64,000 bases of DNA from Thermoanaerobacteraceae bacterium (GCA_030016635.1 JASEJQ010000004.1:12197-76196); one strand, 5' to 3'. Positions 37,378-45,696 are shown, numbered from the stretch's first letter. Translations and numbers: made by a program. Notes: a model not told the origin generated them from the letters alone.

Positions 37378-37393
37378 AAGGAGGGATTTTCTA

Positions 37394-37615
37394 ATGGCTG
37401 CAAGAGGTAATGTTATTTTTGATAATGAACGTTGCAAGGGTTGTGAACTCTGTACTACAGTCTGCCCTGTTGGCATTATAGAGATGTCTTCAAGGTTGAA
37501 CAGCAGGGGTTATCATTTTTCTCAGGTTAAAGAGGGAATGATGGAAAAATGCATAGCGTGCGGATTCTGTGGTATGACGTGTCCGGATTTTGTTATCAAA
37601 GTGGAGAGATTGTAA
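37394..37615 (+). CDS. vorD: Ferredoxin-like delta subunit of 2-oxoacid:ferredoxin oxidoreductase
   Basis: A 73-residue protein with two [4Fe-4S] motifs: CKGCELCTTVCPVGI and CIACGFCGMTCPDFVI. It carries electrons from the thiamine-diphosphate subunit of the oxidoreductase to free ferredoxin. It is the first of four vor genes. Length and motif spacing are typical. Confidence 0.9.
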   Translation: MAARGNVIFDNERCKGCELCTTVCPVGIIEMSSRLNSRGYHFSQVKEGMMEKCIACGFCGMTCPDFVIKVERL

Positions 37616-37642
37616 ATTGTAAATACGGGAGGGAGAACTGAA

Positions 37643-38710
37643 ATGGCGAGGATTTTGATGAAAGGTAATGAAGCCCTTGGTGAAGCGGCCATCAAGGCCG
37701 GTGCGAAATTTTACTTTGGCTATCCAATAACACCTCAAAACGAGGTATCAGCATATATGGCAGAGAGACTTCCTGAGGTGGGCGGCGTGTTCTTGCAAGC
37801 GGAAAGTGAAGTATCAGCCATAAATATGGTATATGGTGCTGGCGGTGCTGGAGCCAGGGTGCTTATAACTTCCAGTAGTCCGGGTATCAGCCTTATGCAG
37901 GAGGGTATTTCATATATAGCAGGTGCTGAGATACCTGCGGTTATAGTCAATGTAATGAGAGGTGGGCCAGGCCTTGGTGGTATTCAACCCGGCCAGGCGG
38001 ACTATTTCCAGGCCACAAGAGGTGGCGGCCATGGGGACTACTTCATGGTAGTTTTAGCCCCTGAATCCATCCAGGAAATGGTTGACATAATGCAGGAGGC
38101 TTTTGACATAGCAGACCAGTACAGGAATCCTGTCATGATACTGGCGGATGGCATGATGGGTCAGATGATGGAGGCAGTGGACCTGGACAATGTAGAGAAG
38201 TCTGACAGGAATTTACCACCTAAGACATGGGCAACTACCGGGATGGCACATCATCAGGGCAAAAATATTATAAACTCTTTGGAGCTCGACCCTGCAAAAC
38301 TAGAGAAACATAACCTTGACCTGAAGAAAAAATATGATGAAATGGCAAAAAATGAAGTCAAATATGAAATGTATAAATGTGACGACGCTGATATTATAGC
38401 GGTTGCTTATGGTACAACAGCCAGGATAGTAAAGAATACTATTGATATGGCTTCTAGAGAAGGCATAAAGATGGGGTTGATAAGACCTATATCCTTATGG
38501 CCATTCCCACAGGAACCCTTTGACCGGACTGCAGATAGGGCAAAAGCATATATCTCTGTGGAGATGAGCATGGGACAAATGGTAGAGGATGTAAGACTGG
38601 CAGTAAACGGCAGAAAACCAGTGCACTTCTACGGCAGGACAGGAGGAATGATACCTGAGCCGAAGGATATACTGGCGGAAATAAAGAACATCTTGGGAGG
38701 TGTTAAGTAA
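37643..38710 (+). CDS. vorB: 2-ketoisovalerate-type:ferredoxin oxidoreductase, alpha subunit (VorB)
   Basis: A 355-residue subunit with the transketolase pyrimidine-binding-like domain and a C-terminal domain (MKGNEALGEAAIKAGAKFYF, GYPITPQNEVSAYMAERLPE, SEVSAINMVYGAGGAGARVL, TSSSPGISLMQEGISYIAGA, RPISLWPFPQEPF). It forms the CoA and 2-oxoacid site. In context its substrates are the 2-oxo acids of Leu, Ile and Val; 2-ketoglutarate is the alternative that sequence alone does not exclude. The stop overlaps the vorA ATG by one base. Confidence 0.9.
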   Translation: MARILMKGNEALGEAAIKAGAKFYFGYPITPQNEVSAYMAERLPEVGGVFLQAESEVSAINMVYGAGGAGARVLITSSSPGISLMQEGISYIAGAEIPAVIVNVMRGGPGLGGIQPGQADYFQATRGGGHGDYFMVVLAPESIQEMVDIMQEAFDIADQYRNPVMILADGMMGQMMEAVDLDNVEKSDRNLPPKTWATTGMAHHQGKNIINSLELDPAKLEKHNLDLKKKYDEMAKNEVKYEMYKCDDADIIAVAYGTTARIVKNTIDMASREGIKMGLIRPISLWPFPQEPFDRTADRAKAYISVEMSMGQMVEDVRLAVNGRKPVHFYGRTGGMIPEPKDILAEIKNILGGVK

Positions 38711-39459
38711 TGGCTAAAGTAATTTATGAAAAACCAAAAGGCATTACAGACGCTATAACTCACTACTGTCCAGGATGTACCCATGGTATAATACATGGAT
38801 TGGTGGCTGAGAGCCTTGAGGAACTGGGTGTACTGGGTGAGAGTATAGGCGTTGCACCTGTTGGATGTGCAGTCCTTGCATATAACTATTTTAACTGTGA
38901 TATGCAGGAGGCTGCCCATGGTAGGGCTCCGGCCGTTGCAACCGGTATAAAGAGGGTACTTCCGGACAGGACTGTCTTTACGTATCAGGGCGATGGCGAT
39001 CTTGCAGCCATAGGCACTGCAGAGATAGTACATGCAGCAGCCAGAGGGGAGAACATTACTGTTATATTTGTGAATAATGCCATCTATGGCATGACCGGAG
39101 GACAGATGGCCCCCACAACCCTTTTGGGTCAGGTGACCACAACCACTCCTTATGGGAGAAAGCCAGAGGCCAACGGATTTCCAATAAGGATATGCGAGAT
39201 GCTCTCAACCTTAGAAGGCGCAGCATACGTGGCGAGGGTATCTGTCCACGATATAAATAATATAAGGAAGGCCAAGAAGGCAATAAAAGAGGCATTTCAG
39301 ACCCAGATAGATAGAAAGGGATTCTCCATAGTGGAGGTCTTATCCACATGCCCAACCAACTGGGGTCTTACGCCGGCGGAGGCTATCAAATGGCTTAAAA
39401 ACAATATGATTCCACATTATCCTCTTGCAACCTTCAAATCTCCATGGGGGGTGAAATAA
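38710..39459 (+). CDS. vorA: 2-oxoacid:ferredoxin oxidoreductase, thiamine-diphosphate beta subunit (VorA)
   Basis: A 249-residue subunit carrying the TPP-binding site: YCPGCTHGIIHGLV at the N-terminus, then FTYQGDGDLAAIGTAEIVHA and NNAIYGMTGGQMAPTTLLGQ (GDGD...N Mg-TPP motif). It performs oxidative decarboxylation. Its stop TAA overlaps the vorC ATG. Full length for the family. Confidence 0.92.
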   Translation: MAKVIYEKPKGITDAITHYCPGCTHGIIHGLVAESLEELGVLGESIGVAPVGCAVLAYNYFNCDMQEAAHGRAPAVATGIKRVLPDRTVFTYQGDGDLAAIGTAEIVHAAARGENITVIFVNNAIYGMTGGQMAPTTLLGQVTTTTPYGRKPEANGFPIRICEMLSTLEGAAYVARVSVHDINNIRKAKKAIKEAFQTQIDRKGFSIVEVLSTCPTNWGLTPAEAIKWLKNNMIPHYPLATFKSPWGVK

Positions 39460-40010
39460 TGGAAGAGAGAGTAATAATGGCTGGATTTGGCGGCCAGGGT
39501 CTTATGACCATAGGCCAGCTTTTGGCCTATGCGGGTCTTGAAGAAGACAAGAATGTTTCCTGGATGCCGTCCTATGGACCGGAGCAGAGGGGTGGCACAG
39601 CCAACTGCCATGTAATAGTGTCTGATGGCCCTGTCGGCTCACCGGTTATTTCAGAAGCTACCGGTGTCATTGTGATGAACAGGCCATCTCTTGAAAAGTT
39701 TGAAAGTTACCTTATACAAGGTGGGGTGCTGGTAATTGATTCTACTCTGATAGATGTTAAAGCATCAAGGACAGATGTCGAGGCTATTTATGTGCCTGCA
39801 GATGAAATGGCCAATGAGATGGGAAATTCCAAAATGGCCAATATGATAATGTTGGGTGCATATGTACAAAAAACAGGTGTTGTAAAGTTAGAATCCCTCT
39901 TTAATGCACTACGGCATGTATGGGGAAATACTGCTAAGGAAAGGTTTGTAGAGCCAAACATCGAGGCCATTAAAAAAGGTGCCGGGCTTATAGGTGAATT
40001 AGTAAAGTAG
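39459..40010 (+). CDS. vorC: 2-oxoacid:ferredoxin oxidoreductase, gamma subunit (VorC)
   Basis: A 183-residue subunit of the oxidoreductase (ERVIMAGFGGQGLMTIGQLL; SYGPEQRGGTANCHVIVSD; NMIMLGAYVQKTGVV). ATG 39459 follows GGGGGTGA and overlaps the vorA stop (TAATG). The in-frame ATG at 39444 lies within vorA upstream of that site. Completes the DBAC gene order. Confidence 0.92.
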   Translation: MEERVIMAGFGGQGLMTIGQLLAYAGLEEDKNVSWMPSYGPEQRGGTANCHVIVSDGPVGSPVISEATGVIVMNRPSLEKFESYLIQGGVLVIDSTLIDVKASRTDVEAIYVPADEMANEMGNSKMANMIMLGAYVQKTGVVKLESLFNALRHVWGNTAKERFVEPNIEAIKKGAGLIGELVK

Positions 40011-40026
40011 ATAATATTAACAAAAA

Positions 40027-40085
40027 TCCTCCATCATGAATATTATATATCAGAAAATATTCAAGGAGGTAATCATGATGGAGGA
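40027..40085 (+). promoter_or_regulatory. Long inverted repeat enclosing the start of the 30-residue gene
   Basis: TCCTCCATCATG (40027-40038) is a perfect 12-base inverted complement of CATGATGGAGGA (40074-40085), which contains the start codons of the small gene. Inside it, GAATATT (40038-40044) pairs with AATATTC (40056-40062). In the folded RNA the ribosome site AAGGAGGT sits in the bulge between the two helices, and the start codons are paired. This would restrain translation. Confidence 0.6.
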
Positions 40086-40167
40086 AAAAGGATTTGGTGG
40101 CGGCATCTGGTGGATTATAATACTTCTGTTCATAGTATTTCTATGTTGTGGCTGGGATAAGTGTTAA
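40075..40167 (+). CDS. Small hydrophobic protein, YjcZ-like
   Basis: A 30-residue protein, MMEEKGFGGGIWWIII followed by LLFIVFLCCGWDKC: a Gly-rich start, one membrane helix and a Cys-containing end. It resembles the YjcZ-type small sporulation membrane proteins of Firmicutes. AAGGAGGT lies at 40063-40070, four bases before ATG 40075 (seven before the second ATG). A terminator follows directly, so it is a genuine transcription unit. Confidence 0.65.
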   Translation: MMEEKGFGGGIWWIIILLFIVFLCCGWDKC

Positions 40168-40177
40168 ATAAGTGGTA

Positions 40178-40215
40178 CAAAAATAGAGCTGAGATTTCGG
40201 CTCTATTTTTGTTTT
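40178..40215 (+). terminator. Intrinsic terminator after the 30-residue gene
   Basis: CAAAAATAGAGC (40178-40189) pairs with GCTCTATTTTTG (40200-40211), followed by further T residues. Confidence 0.85.
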
Positions 40216-40284
40216 TATATTTCAATTAAGTGATGTTAATTATGACAAGCCGTGAAAATACATAAAAAAACATTTTCCTATAGC

Positions 40285-40331
40285 AGGATTCTGGATACAA
40301 ATATAGAATATTATATAATAAAATCCGGGAT
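40285..40331 (+). promoter_or_regulatory. Probable promoter and operator region of the gntR gene
   Basis: A good -10 TATAAT is at 40314-40319. Overlapping the expected -35 position is CTGGATACAA (40291-40300), which contains one exact half (GGATACAA) of the palindrome found at 41049-41067. Just after it is ATCCGGGAT (40323-40331), sharing the ATCC-N-GGAT core. This suggests autoregulation. Confidence 0.5.
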
Positions 40332-40355
40332 ATAGGATGCAGGAGGTAATCTGGT

Positions 40356-41033
40356 TTGGACTCAATATTTAAACCGATAGGTCAGGAGATCTTTAAACCT
40401 GTAAGAGACATAGTCTTTGAGGAGTTAAGGAACGCCATATTTAAAGGGGAGTTAAAACCTAACCAGAGGCTTATTGAAGAAGATATAGCAAAGCAGATGG
40501 GCATATCTAGGACACCTGTAAGAGAGGCCCTGAGGATGTTGGAGAATGAAGGACTTGTTGTGCATGTACCAAGGAAAGGGGTACTGGTTACAGGTTTCTC
40601 TAACGAGGATATTGATGAGATTTACAGGATAAGGGGGGTTTTGGAGGGCCTGGCCGCGAGCCTTGCTGTTGATCATATAACACTTAAAGAGCTAACTGAG
40701 TTGGAGGTTATTTTAAGAAAGATGAAAATACTTATTGATGAGGATAGATTTAATGAGCTCATGGATTTACACAACAGGTTCAACTATGTGCTCATAAGAG
40801 CCAGTAGAAGTCCAAGGTTATGCAGTATGATTGATACCATGCAAGAGTACCTGGAGAAGACAAGAATGATATCACTCTCGTCTAAGGAGAGGCAGGTCAA
40901 GGCACATGAAGAGCATGAGGCTATAGTAAATGCAATAAAGTCAAAGGACAAATTAATGACAGAAAAGCTGGTAAGGGAGCATACTGAAAAAGCGAGAGAA
41001 GCGTATTTTCAATATGTAAAATTTAAAAAATAG
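40356..41033 (+). CDS. GntR/FadR-family transcriptional regulator of the tricarboxylate operon
   Basis: A 225-residue repressor-type protein. The N-terminal winged helix (about 20-85) reads RDIVFEELRNAIFKGELKPN, QRLIEEDIAKQMGISRTPVR and EALRMLENEGLV. The C-terminal FCD ligand domain contains the metal-binding pattern LMDLHNRFNYVLIRASRSP and KAHEEHEAIVNAI. FCD-type regulators commonly sense carboxylates. The TTG start at 40356 lies eight bases after AGGAGGT. It sits directly upstream of citD with a 19-bp palindrome in the gap, so it most likely controls the whole operon. Confidence 0.92.
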   Translation: MDSIFKPIGQEIFKPVRDIVFEELRNAIFKGELKPNQRLIEEDIAKQMGISRTPVREALRMLENEGLVVHVPRKGVLVTGFSNEDIDEIYRIRGVLEGLAASLAVDHITLKELTELEVILRKMKILIDEDRFNELMDLHNRFNYVLIRASRSPRLCSMIDTMQEYLEKTRMISLSSKERQVKAHEEHEAIVNAIKSKDKLMTEKLVREHTEKAREAYFQYVKFKK

Positions 41034-41048
41034 TTTTTATTAAACAAA

Positions 41049-41067
41049 ATTGTATCCAGGATACAAT
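41049..41067 (+). promoter_or_regulatory. Putative GntR operator upstream of citD
   Basis: ATTGTATCCAGGATACAAT is a perfect 19-bp palindrome lying between the gntR stop and the citD start. Its form suits a dimeric FadR-subfamily GntR repressor. Related half-sites precede the gntR gene. Confidence 0.75.
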
Positions 41068-41104
41068 GAAAATCATTATATCTATCTCATGGGAAGGTGG
41101 TAAT

Positions 41105-41380
41105 TTGAAAAGAAGTGTGGCTGGTACAGAAGAAAAAAATGACGTTCTTGTTGAGCTGGTTCCATTGGGTAAGGGAGATGGAACGAGGATAGAAATAATA
41201 AGTCCTGTGAAAAAGCAGTTTGGTAGGCTTATAGAAGAATCTGTAAGGGATGTATTAAATAGGCGTGGCGTAGATGATGTACAGGTTATTGTAAAAGATA
41301 ATAAGGCTCTTGACTTTGCTTTAAGGGCCAGGCTGGAAGCAGCTATAGACAGGGCTGGGGGTGAACACTTTGCGTCTTAG
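41105..41380 (+). CDS. citD: CitD-like protein lacking the prosthetic-group serine
   Basis: A 91-residue homologue of the citrate lyase acyl carrier subunit (gamma). The scaffold is clear: AGT near the start, SPVKKQFGRLIEESVRDVL and KDNKALDFALRARLEAAIDRA. Canonical CitD proteins read AGTLESSD or AGTLESGD, where the first Ser (Ser14) carries the phosphoribosyl-dephospho-CoA group. Here the segment is AGTEEKND, so that Ser is Lys11 and no Ser is nearby. TTG 41105 is the start that aligns with the family; an ATG at 41066 lies inside the operator. The protein cannot be a conventional acyl carrier. It may be structural, or the lyase may use free CoA esters. Confidence 0.85.
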   Translation: MKRSVAGTEEKNDVLVELVPLGKGDGTRIEIISPVKKQFGRLIEESVRDVLNRRGVDDVQVIVKDNKALDFALRARLEAAIDRAGGEHFAS

Positions 41381-42260
41381 GAGAACGCTTTTATATGTTC
41401 CGGGAAACAGTCCCAGTATGATTCAGGACTGTATGATATATGGTGCGGATACCGTGCTTTTGGATCTAGAGGATTCAGTGGCTATTTATGAAAAGGATGC
41501 TGCCAGATATCTGGTAAGGTATGCTCTGCAAAGTCTTGATTTTAGAGATACCGAACTTGCAGTCAGGATAAATAGTATGGACACACCTTTCTGGTATGAT
41601 GACCTAAAGATGGTAGTCCCGGCAGGTGTGGATATTATCAGGTTGCCAAAGGCAGAGACATCAGAAGATATTAAAAGATTGGATGAGGCAATTTCAGAAA
41701 TAGAGAAGAATAATGCCATAGAATGCGGCAAGGTAAGGATAATGGTATCTATTGAAAGCGCAAAAGGCCTTATAAATGCCTATGACATTGCTACAGCAAG
41801 CCCTCGTATGGTGGCTATAGCCATTGGCGGAGAGGACTTTACAGCCGACCTTAGAGTAAAAAAGACAAGAGAGGGAAGAGAACTATTTGTAGCCAGGAGT
41901 GAACTGGTTATTGCAGCCAGGGCAGCCGGGATTGATGCCATTGACTCAGTATTTTCTGATGTCAATGATGAAGAAGGACTTAAAAAAGAGACTGAAATGG
42001 CAAAAGAATTGGGGTTTGATGGTAAATCAGTAATAAATCCAAGACAGATACCAGTAATACATGAGGTGTTTACCCCTACAAAGGAAGAGATAGATGAGGC
42101 TATAAGGATAAATAATGCGATAAAAGAGGCTGAGGCTAAAGGCTCAGGGGTCATATCACTGGATGGGAAAATGGTGGATAGGCCTATAGTTAAGAGAGCA
42201 GAGAGGGTATTAAAATTGGTTGAACTCCTGGGGCTTAATGAGGAGGAGAGGATATGCTGA
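41370..42260 (+). CDS. citE: Citrate lyase beta subunit-like (CitE), citryl/malyl thioester lyase
   Basis: A 296-residue TIM-barrel lyase of the CitE/HpcH family (LRRTLLYVPGNSPSMIQDCM; GADTVLLDLEDSVAIYEKDA; VRIMVSIESAKGLINAYDI; AIAIGGEDFTADLRVKKT). The catalytic Glu (IES) and the Asp that binds Mg (GGEDF) are present. It cleaves a citryl thioester to an acetyl thioester and oxaloacetate. A TTG at 41370 gives the typical MRLRRT start and sits six bases after GGGGGTGA; GTG 41361 is an alternative. It overlaps citD and citF. Confidence 0.9.
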   Translation: MRLRRTLLYVPGNSPSMIQDCMIYGADTVLLDLEDSVAIYEKDAARYLVRYALQSLDFRDTELAVRINSMDTPFWYDDLKMVVPAGVDIIRLPKAETSEDIKRLDEAISEIEKNNAIECGKVRIMVSIESAKGLINAYDIATASPRMVAIAIGGEDFTADLRVKKTREGRELFVARSELVIAARAAGIDAIDSVFSDVNDEEGLKKETEMAKELGFDGKSVINPRQIPVIHEVFTPTKEEIDEAIRINNAIKEAEAKGSGVISLDGKMVDRPIVKRAERVLKLVELLGLNEEERIC

Positions 42261-43777
42261 ATGCTATAAACAGAGAGATACCGGAGGGATTTGGAGTTCC
42301 CTATAGCGGTGATATGATTGAGCCTGGGGGAAGGGCTGTAGGGCATCTGGTAAAATCGGTCAGGCCCCACGAGGATAAGGTCTTGAAAAGTTTAAAGGAT
42401 GCTATCATAGCAAGCGGACTTAAGGACGGCATGACCATATCATTTCACCATCATTTCAGAGAAGGCGATTATATTTTGAATATGGTCCTCGAGGCTATTG
42501 ATGAACTTGGAATAAAAAATTTAAAACTTGCACCCAGTTCATTGAACTCCTGCCATGAACCGGTGGTGGACTATATAAAAAAGGGGGTCATCACATCTAT
42601 AGAGACCAGTGGTCTCAGGGGCAGACTTGCAGTGGAAATATCTAAGGGAATACTGGGAAAACCTGTAATCATACGTTCACACGGTGGTAGGCCAAGAGCA
42701 ATAGAGTCAGATGAGCTTCATATAGATGTGGCCTTTATTGGGGCACCATGTGCAGATAAATATGGAAACCTTAATGGGGTATATGGATCTTCAGCATGTG
42801 GTGCATTGGGATATGCTATGGTAGATGCCAGGTATGCGGACTGCGTTATAGCCATAACCGATAACCTTATGGATTACCCTATTGAACCCATAAGTATACC
42901 ATCCACACTGATTGATTATGTGGTGTGTGTAGATTCTATAGGAAATCCTGAGGGAATAATGTCGGGAGCAACCCGATTTACCCGAAGCCCAAAAGAACTA
43001 TTGATTGCGGAATATGCCAGCAAGGTCATTATCAACTCTGGACTTTTTAAAGATGGGTTTTCGCTTCAGATGGGGTCTGGCGGGGCCTCCCTGGCTGTTG
43101 CAAGGTACTTGAGTAAAGTAATGAGGGAAAAGAATATAAAGGCCAGTTATGGTTTAGGTGGAATAACGGGGCCCTTTGTAGATATGCTGGAAGAGGGTCT
43201 GGTCGAAAAGCTTTTAGATGTTCAATGTTTTGACCTTAAGGCTGTGGAATCTATAAGGGATGATAAAAGGCATATGGAGATAGACGCCTCATATTATGCT
43301 AACCCATTTAATAAAGGGTGTGCCGTAAATAACTTAGATGTTGTTATTTTAAGTGCGTTGGAAGTGGATACAGATTTTAATGTTAATGTAATGACCGGTT
43401 CTGACGGAATCATAATGGGTGCTTCAGGCGGTCACTCTGATGCAGCCTATGGAGCTAAGTTAACAATTATAACCACTCCACTCATAAGGGGGAGACTGCC
43501 TATAGTTGTAGATAAAGTGCAGACTGTAATAACACCTGGAAGCAGTATAGATGTTGTAGTGACAGAAAGGGGAATAGCTGTCAATCCCAAAAATAAGGAA
43601 CTGATGGACAGACTCAAGGAGGCCAGGCTCCCATTATACAGCATCGAGGAATTAAAGCATATGGCAGAAAAAATGACAGGCAGACCTGATGAGGTGATGT
43701 TTGGAGATAAGGTTGTTGGAGTAGTGCAGTACAGGGATGGCTCGATAATTGATGTTATTAGAAATGTGGTTGATTAG
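42254..43777 (+). CDS. citF: Citrate lyase alpha subunit-like (CitF), acyl transferase
   Basis: A 507-residue CoA-transferase-superfamily protein, full length for CitF. Characteristic segments are EPGGRAVGHLVKSVRPHEDK, TISFHHHFREGDYILNMVLE, CHEPVVDYIKKGVITSIETS and GSDGIIMGASGGHSDAAYGA. In standard citrate lyase it exchanges acetate for citrate on the acyl carrier protein. With the carrier serine missing here, it might act directly on CoA thioesters; that is inference. It overlaps citE by seven bases. No citC, citX or citG gene is present in the operon or window. Confidence 0.9.
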   Translation: MLNAINREIPEGFGVPYSGDMIEPGGRAVGHLVKSVRPHEDKVLKSLKDAIIASGLKDGMTISFHHHFREGDYILNMVLEAIDELGIKNLKLAPSSLNSCHEPVVDYIKKGVITSIETSGLRGRLAVEISKGILGKPVIIRSHGGRPRAIESDELHIDVAFIGAPCADKYGNLNGVYGSSACGALGYAMVDARYADCVIAITDNLMDYPIEPISIPSTLIDYVVCVDSIGNPEGIMSGATRFTRSPKELLIAEYASKVIINSGLFKDGFSLQMGSGGASLAVARYLSKVMREKNIKASYGLGGITGPFVDMLEEGLVEKLLDVQCFDLKAVESIRDDKRHMEIDASYYANPFNKGCAVNNLDVVILSALEVDTDFNVNVMTGSDGIIMGASGGHSDAAYGAKLTIITTPLIRGRLPIVVDKVQTVITPGSSIDVVVTERGIAVNPKNKELMDRLKEARLPLYSIEELKHMAEKMTGRPDEVMFGDKVVGVVQYRDGSIIDVIRNVVD

Positions 43778-43788
43778 GAGGTAAAATA

Positions 43789-45696
43789 ATGGGCCTAACT
43801 CTTTTTAAAAAGATTATATCGACTCATCTTGCCGAGGGAGAAATGATAAGTGGTAGTGAGATAGGCGTAAGGATAGATCAGACACTTACTCAGGATGCCA
43901 CAGGAACAATGGCCTATTTGGAGTTCGAGGCCATGGGCATCCCAAGGGTTAAGACAGAGCTATCTGTAAGCTATGTAGACCACAACACCCTTCAGACAGG
44001 TTTTGAAAACGCTGATGACCATAGATTTTTGCAGGATATAGCGGCAAAGTATGGCCTTGTTTTTTCAAGACCGGGAAACGGTATCTGCCATCAGGTACAC
44101 CTTGAGAGGTTTGGCGTACCAGGGAAGACACTCTTGGGCTCTGACAGCCACACACCTACCGGTGGAGGCATCGGTATGGTTGCCATAGGCGCAGGTGGGC
44201 TGGATGTAGCCTTAGCCATGGCAGGCAAGCCTTTTCATATGATAATGCCTGAAATTATAAAGGTAAACCTCATTGGTAGGTTAATACCTATGGTAAGTGC
44301 CAAGGATATCATACTGGAGCTTTTAAGGAGATTGAGTGTAAAGGACGGAGTAAATAGGGTCTTTGAATATGCAGGTGATGGAGTAAAAACACTATCAATC
44401 CCTGAGAGGGCTACTATAACCAATATGGGTGCAGAGCTTGGGGCTACCACATCGATTTTCCCCAGTGATGAGGTCACATATGAGTTTTTAAAGGCTCAGG
44501 GGAGAGAAAGGGATTTTGTTGAACTCCAGGCTGATGATGACGCTCTATATGATGGTGTAATTGAAATAAACCTATCTTCACTGGAGCCTCTTGTGGCAAA
44601 ACCTCACAGTCCGGACAATGTGGTAAGGGTAAAGGATATAGAGGGATTGAAGATAGACCAGGTGTTCATAGGCAGTTGTACCAATTCATCTTTGAGAGAC
44701 CTTATGATGGTTGCTGAGATTTTGAAGGGAAAAACTATTGCCCCTAATGTAAGTCTTAGTATTGCACCAGGTTCAAAGCAGGTCTATGAGATGATTGCGG
44801 AAAATGGTACCTTGAAGAAACTGGTAGCTTCTGGCGCCAGGATGCTGGAATCAGCATGCGGGCCGTGTGTTGGTATGGGCCAGGTCCCGCCCTCCGGCGG
44901 CATATCCTTAAGGACGTCCAACAGAAATTTTGAAGGCAGGAGTGGCACAAAAGATGCTCAGGTTTATCTTGTAAGTGCCGAGACAGCAGCAGTATCAGCG
45001 ATTAAAGGAGTCCTTACAGATCCAAGAGTATTGAATGAGAGGATAGAGATAAGACTTCCACAGAAATTTAATATAAATGACAACATGATAATTCTTCCCC
45101 CTCCTGAAGGCACTCAGGCAGAGGTCAGAAGAGGACCAAACATCAAGCCTCTGCCTGAGTTTAAGCCACTGCCCGATGAAATAGAGGGTGAGGTTTTGAT
45201 AAAGGTAGGAGATAACATAACTACTGACCATATAATGCCTGCAGGTGCAAAGGTGTTGCCCTATAGGTCGAATCTTCCTAAGATATCTGAGTTTGTATTT
45301 GAAAGGGTTGACCCTACATTTGCAGGAAGGGCGCAACAAAAGGGCGGCGGGTTTATAGTAGGTGGTGCCAACTATGGCCAGGGCTCCAGCAGAGAACATG
45401 CAGCATTGGCCCCGTACTATCTGGGTATAAGGGTAGTCATAGCAAAGTCCTTCGCAAGGATTCACAGACAAAATCTTATAAACTTTGGGATACTTCCCCT
45501 GATTTTTGATGATGAGAAAGACTACGAGGATATAGAGCAGGGAGATATTTTAAGAGCTGTTAATTTAATAAGTCAACTGGATAATGAGATAATCAGCATT
45601 GAAAATGTCTCTAAAGGCAGGACTTACAAGTTGAGACATGACCTTTCAGATAGACAGATACAGATGGTCAAGAAGGGAGGTGCATTAAAATATTAG
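43789..45696 (+). CDS. acn: Aconitate hydratase (monomeric, about 635 residues)
   Basis: A 635-residue aconitase-superfamily [4Fe-4S] hydro-lyase interconverting citrate, cis-aconitate and isocitrate. Cluster ligands are seen in FIGSCTNSSLRDLMM and ESACGPCVGMGQVPPSGG. The swivel domain includes DNITTDHIMPAGAKVLPYRS, NYGQGSSREHAALAPYYLG and a late FARIHRQNLINFGILPL. It is the shorter type common in anaerobic Firmicutes. Homoaconitase or methylaconitate hydratase activity is an alternative. It is cotranscribed with citDEF and followed by a relic of isocitrate dehydrogenase. Confidence 0.92.
   Translation: MGLTLFKKIISTHLAEGEMISGSEIGVRIDQTLTQDATGTMAYLEFEAMGIPRVKTELSVSYVDHNTLQTGFENADDHRFLQDIAAKYGLVFSRPGNGICHQVHLERFGVPGKTLLGSDSHTPTGGGIGMVAIGAGGLDVALAMAGKPFHMIMPEIIKVNLIGRLIPMVSAKDIILELLRRLSVKDGVNRVFEYAGDGVKTLSIPERATITNMGAELGATTSIFPSDEVTYEFLKAQGRERDFVELQADDDALYDGVIEINLSSLEPLVAKPHSPDNVVRVKDIEGLKIDQVFIGSCTNSSLRDLMMVAEILKGKTIAPNVSLSIAPGSKQVYEMIAENGTLKKLVASGARMLESACGPCVGMGQVPPSGGISLRTSNRNFEGRSGTKDAQVYLVSAETAAVSAIKGVLTDPRVLNERIEIRLPQKFNINDNMIILPPPEGTQAEVRRGPNIKPLPEFKPLPDEIEGEVLIKVGDNITTDHIMPAGAKVLPYRSNLPKISEFVFERVDPTFAGRAQQKGGGFIVGGANYGQGSSREHAALAPYYLGIRVVIAKSFARIHRQNLINFGILPLIFDDEKDYEDIEQGDILRAVNLISQLDNEIISIENVSKGRTYKLRHDLSDRQIQMVKKGGALKY

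Noticed and set aside
41066-41104. ATG 41066 as the citD start.
   Set aside because: It falls within the 19-bp operator palindrome, has no ribosome site, and adds 13 residues not seen at the start of CitD proteins.
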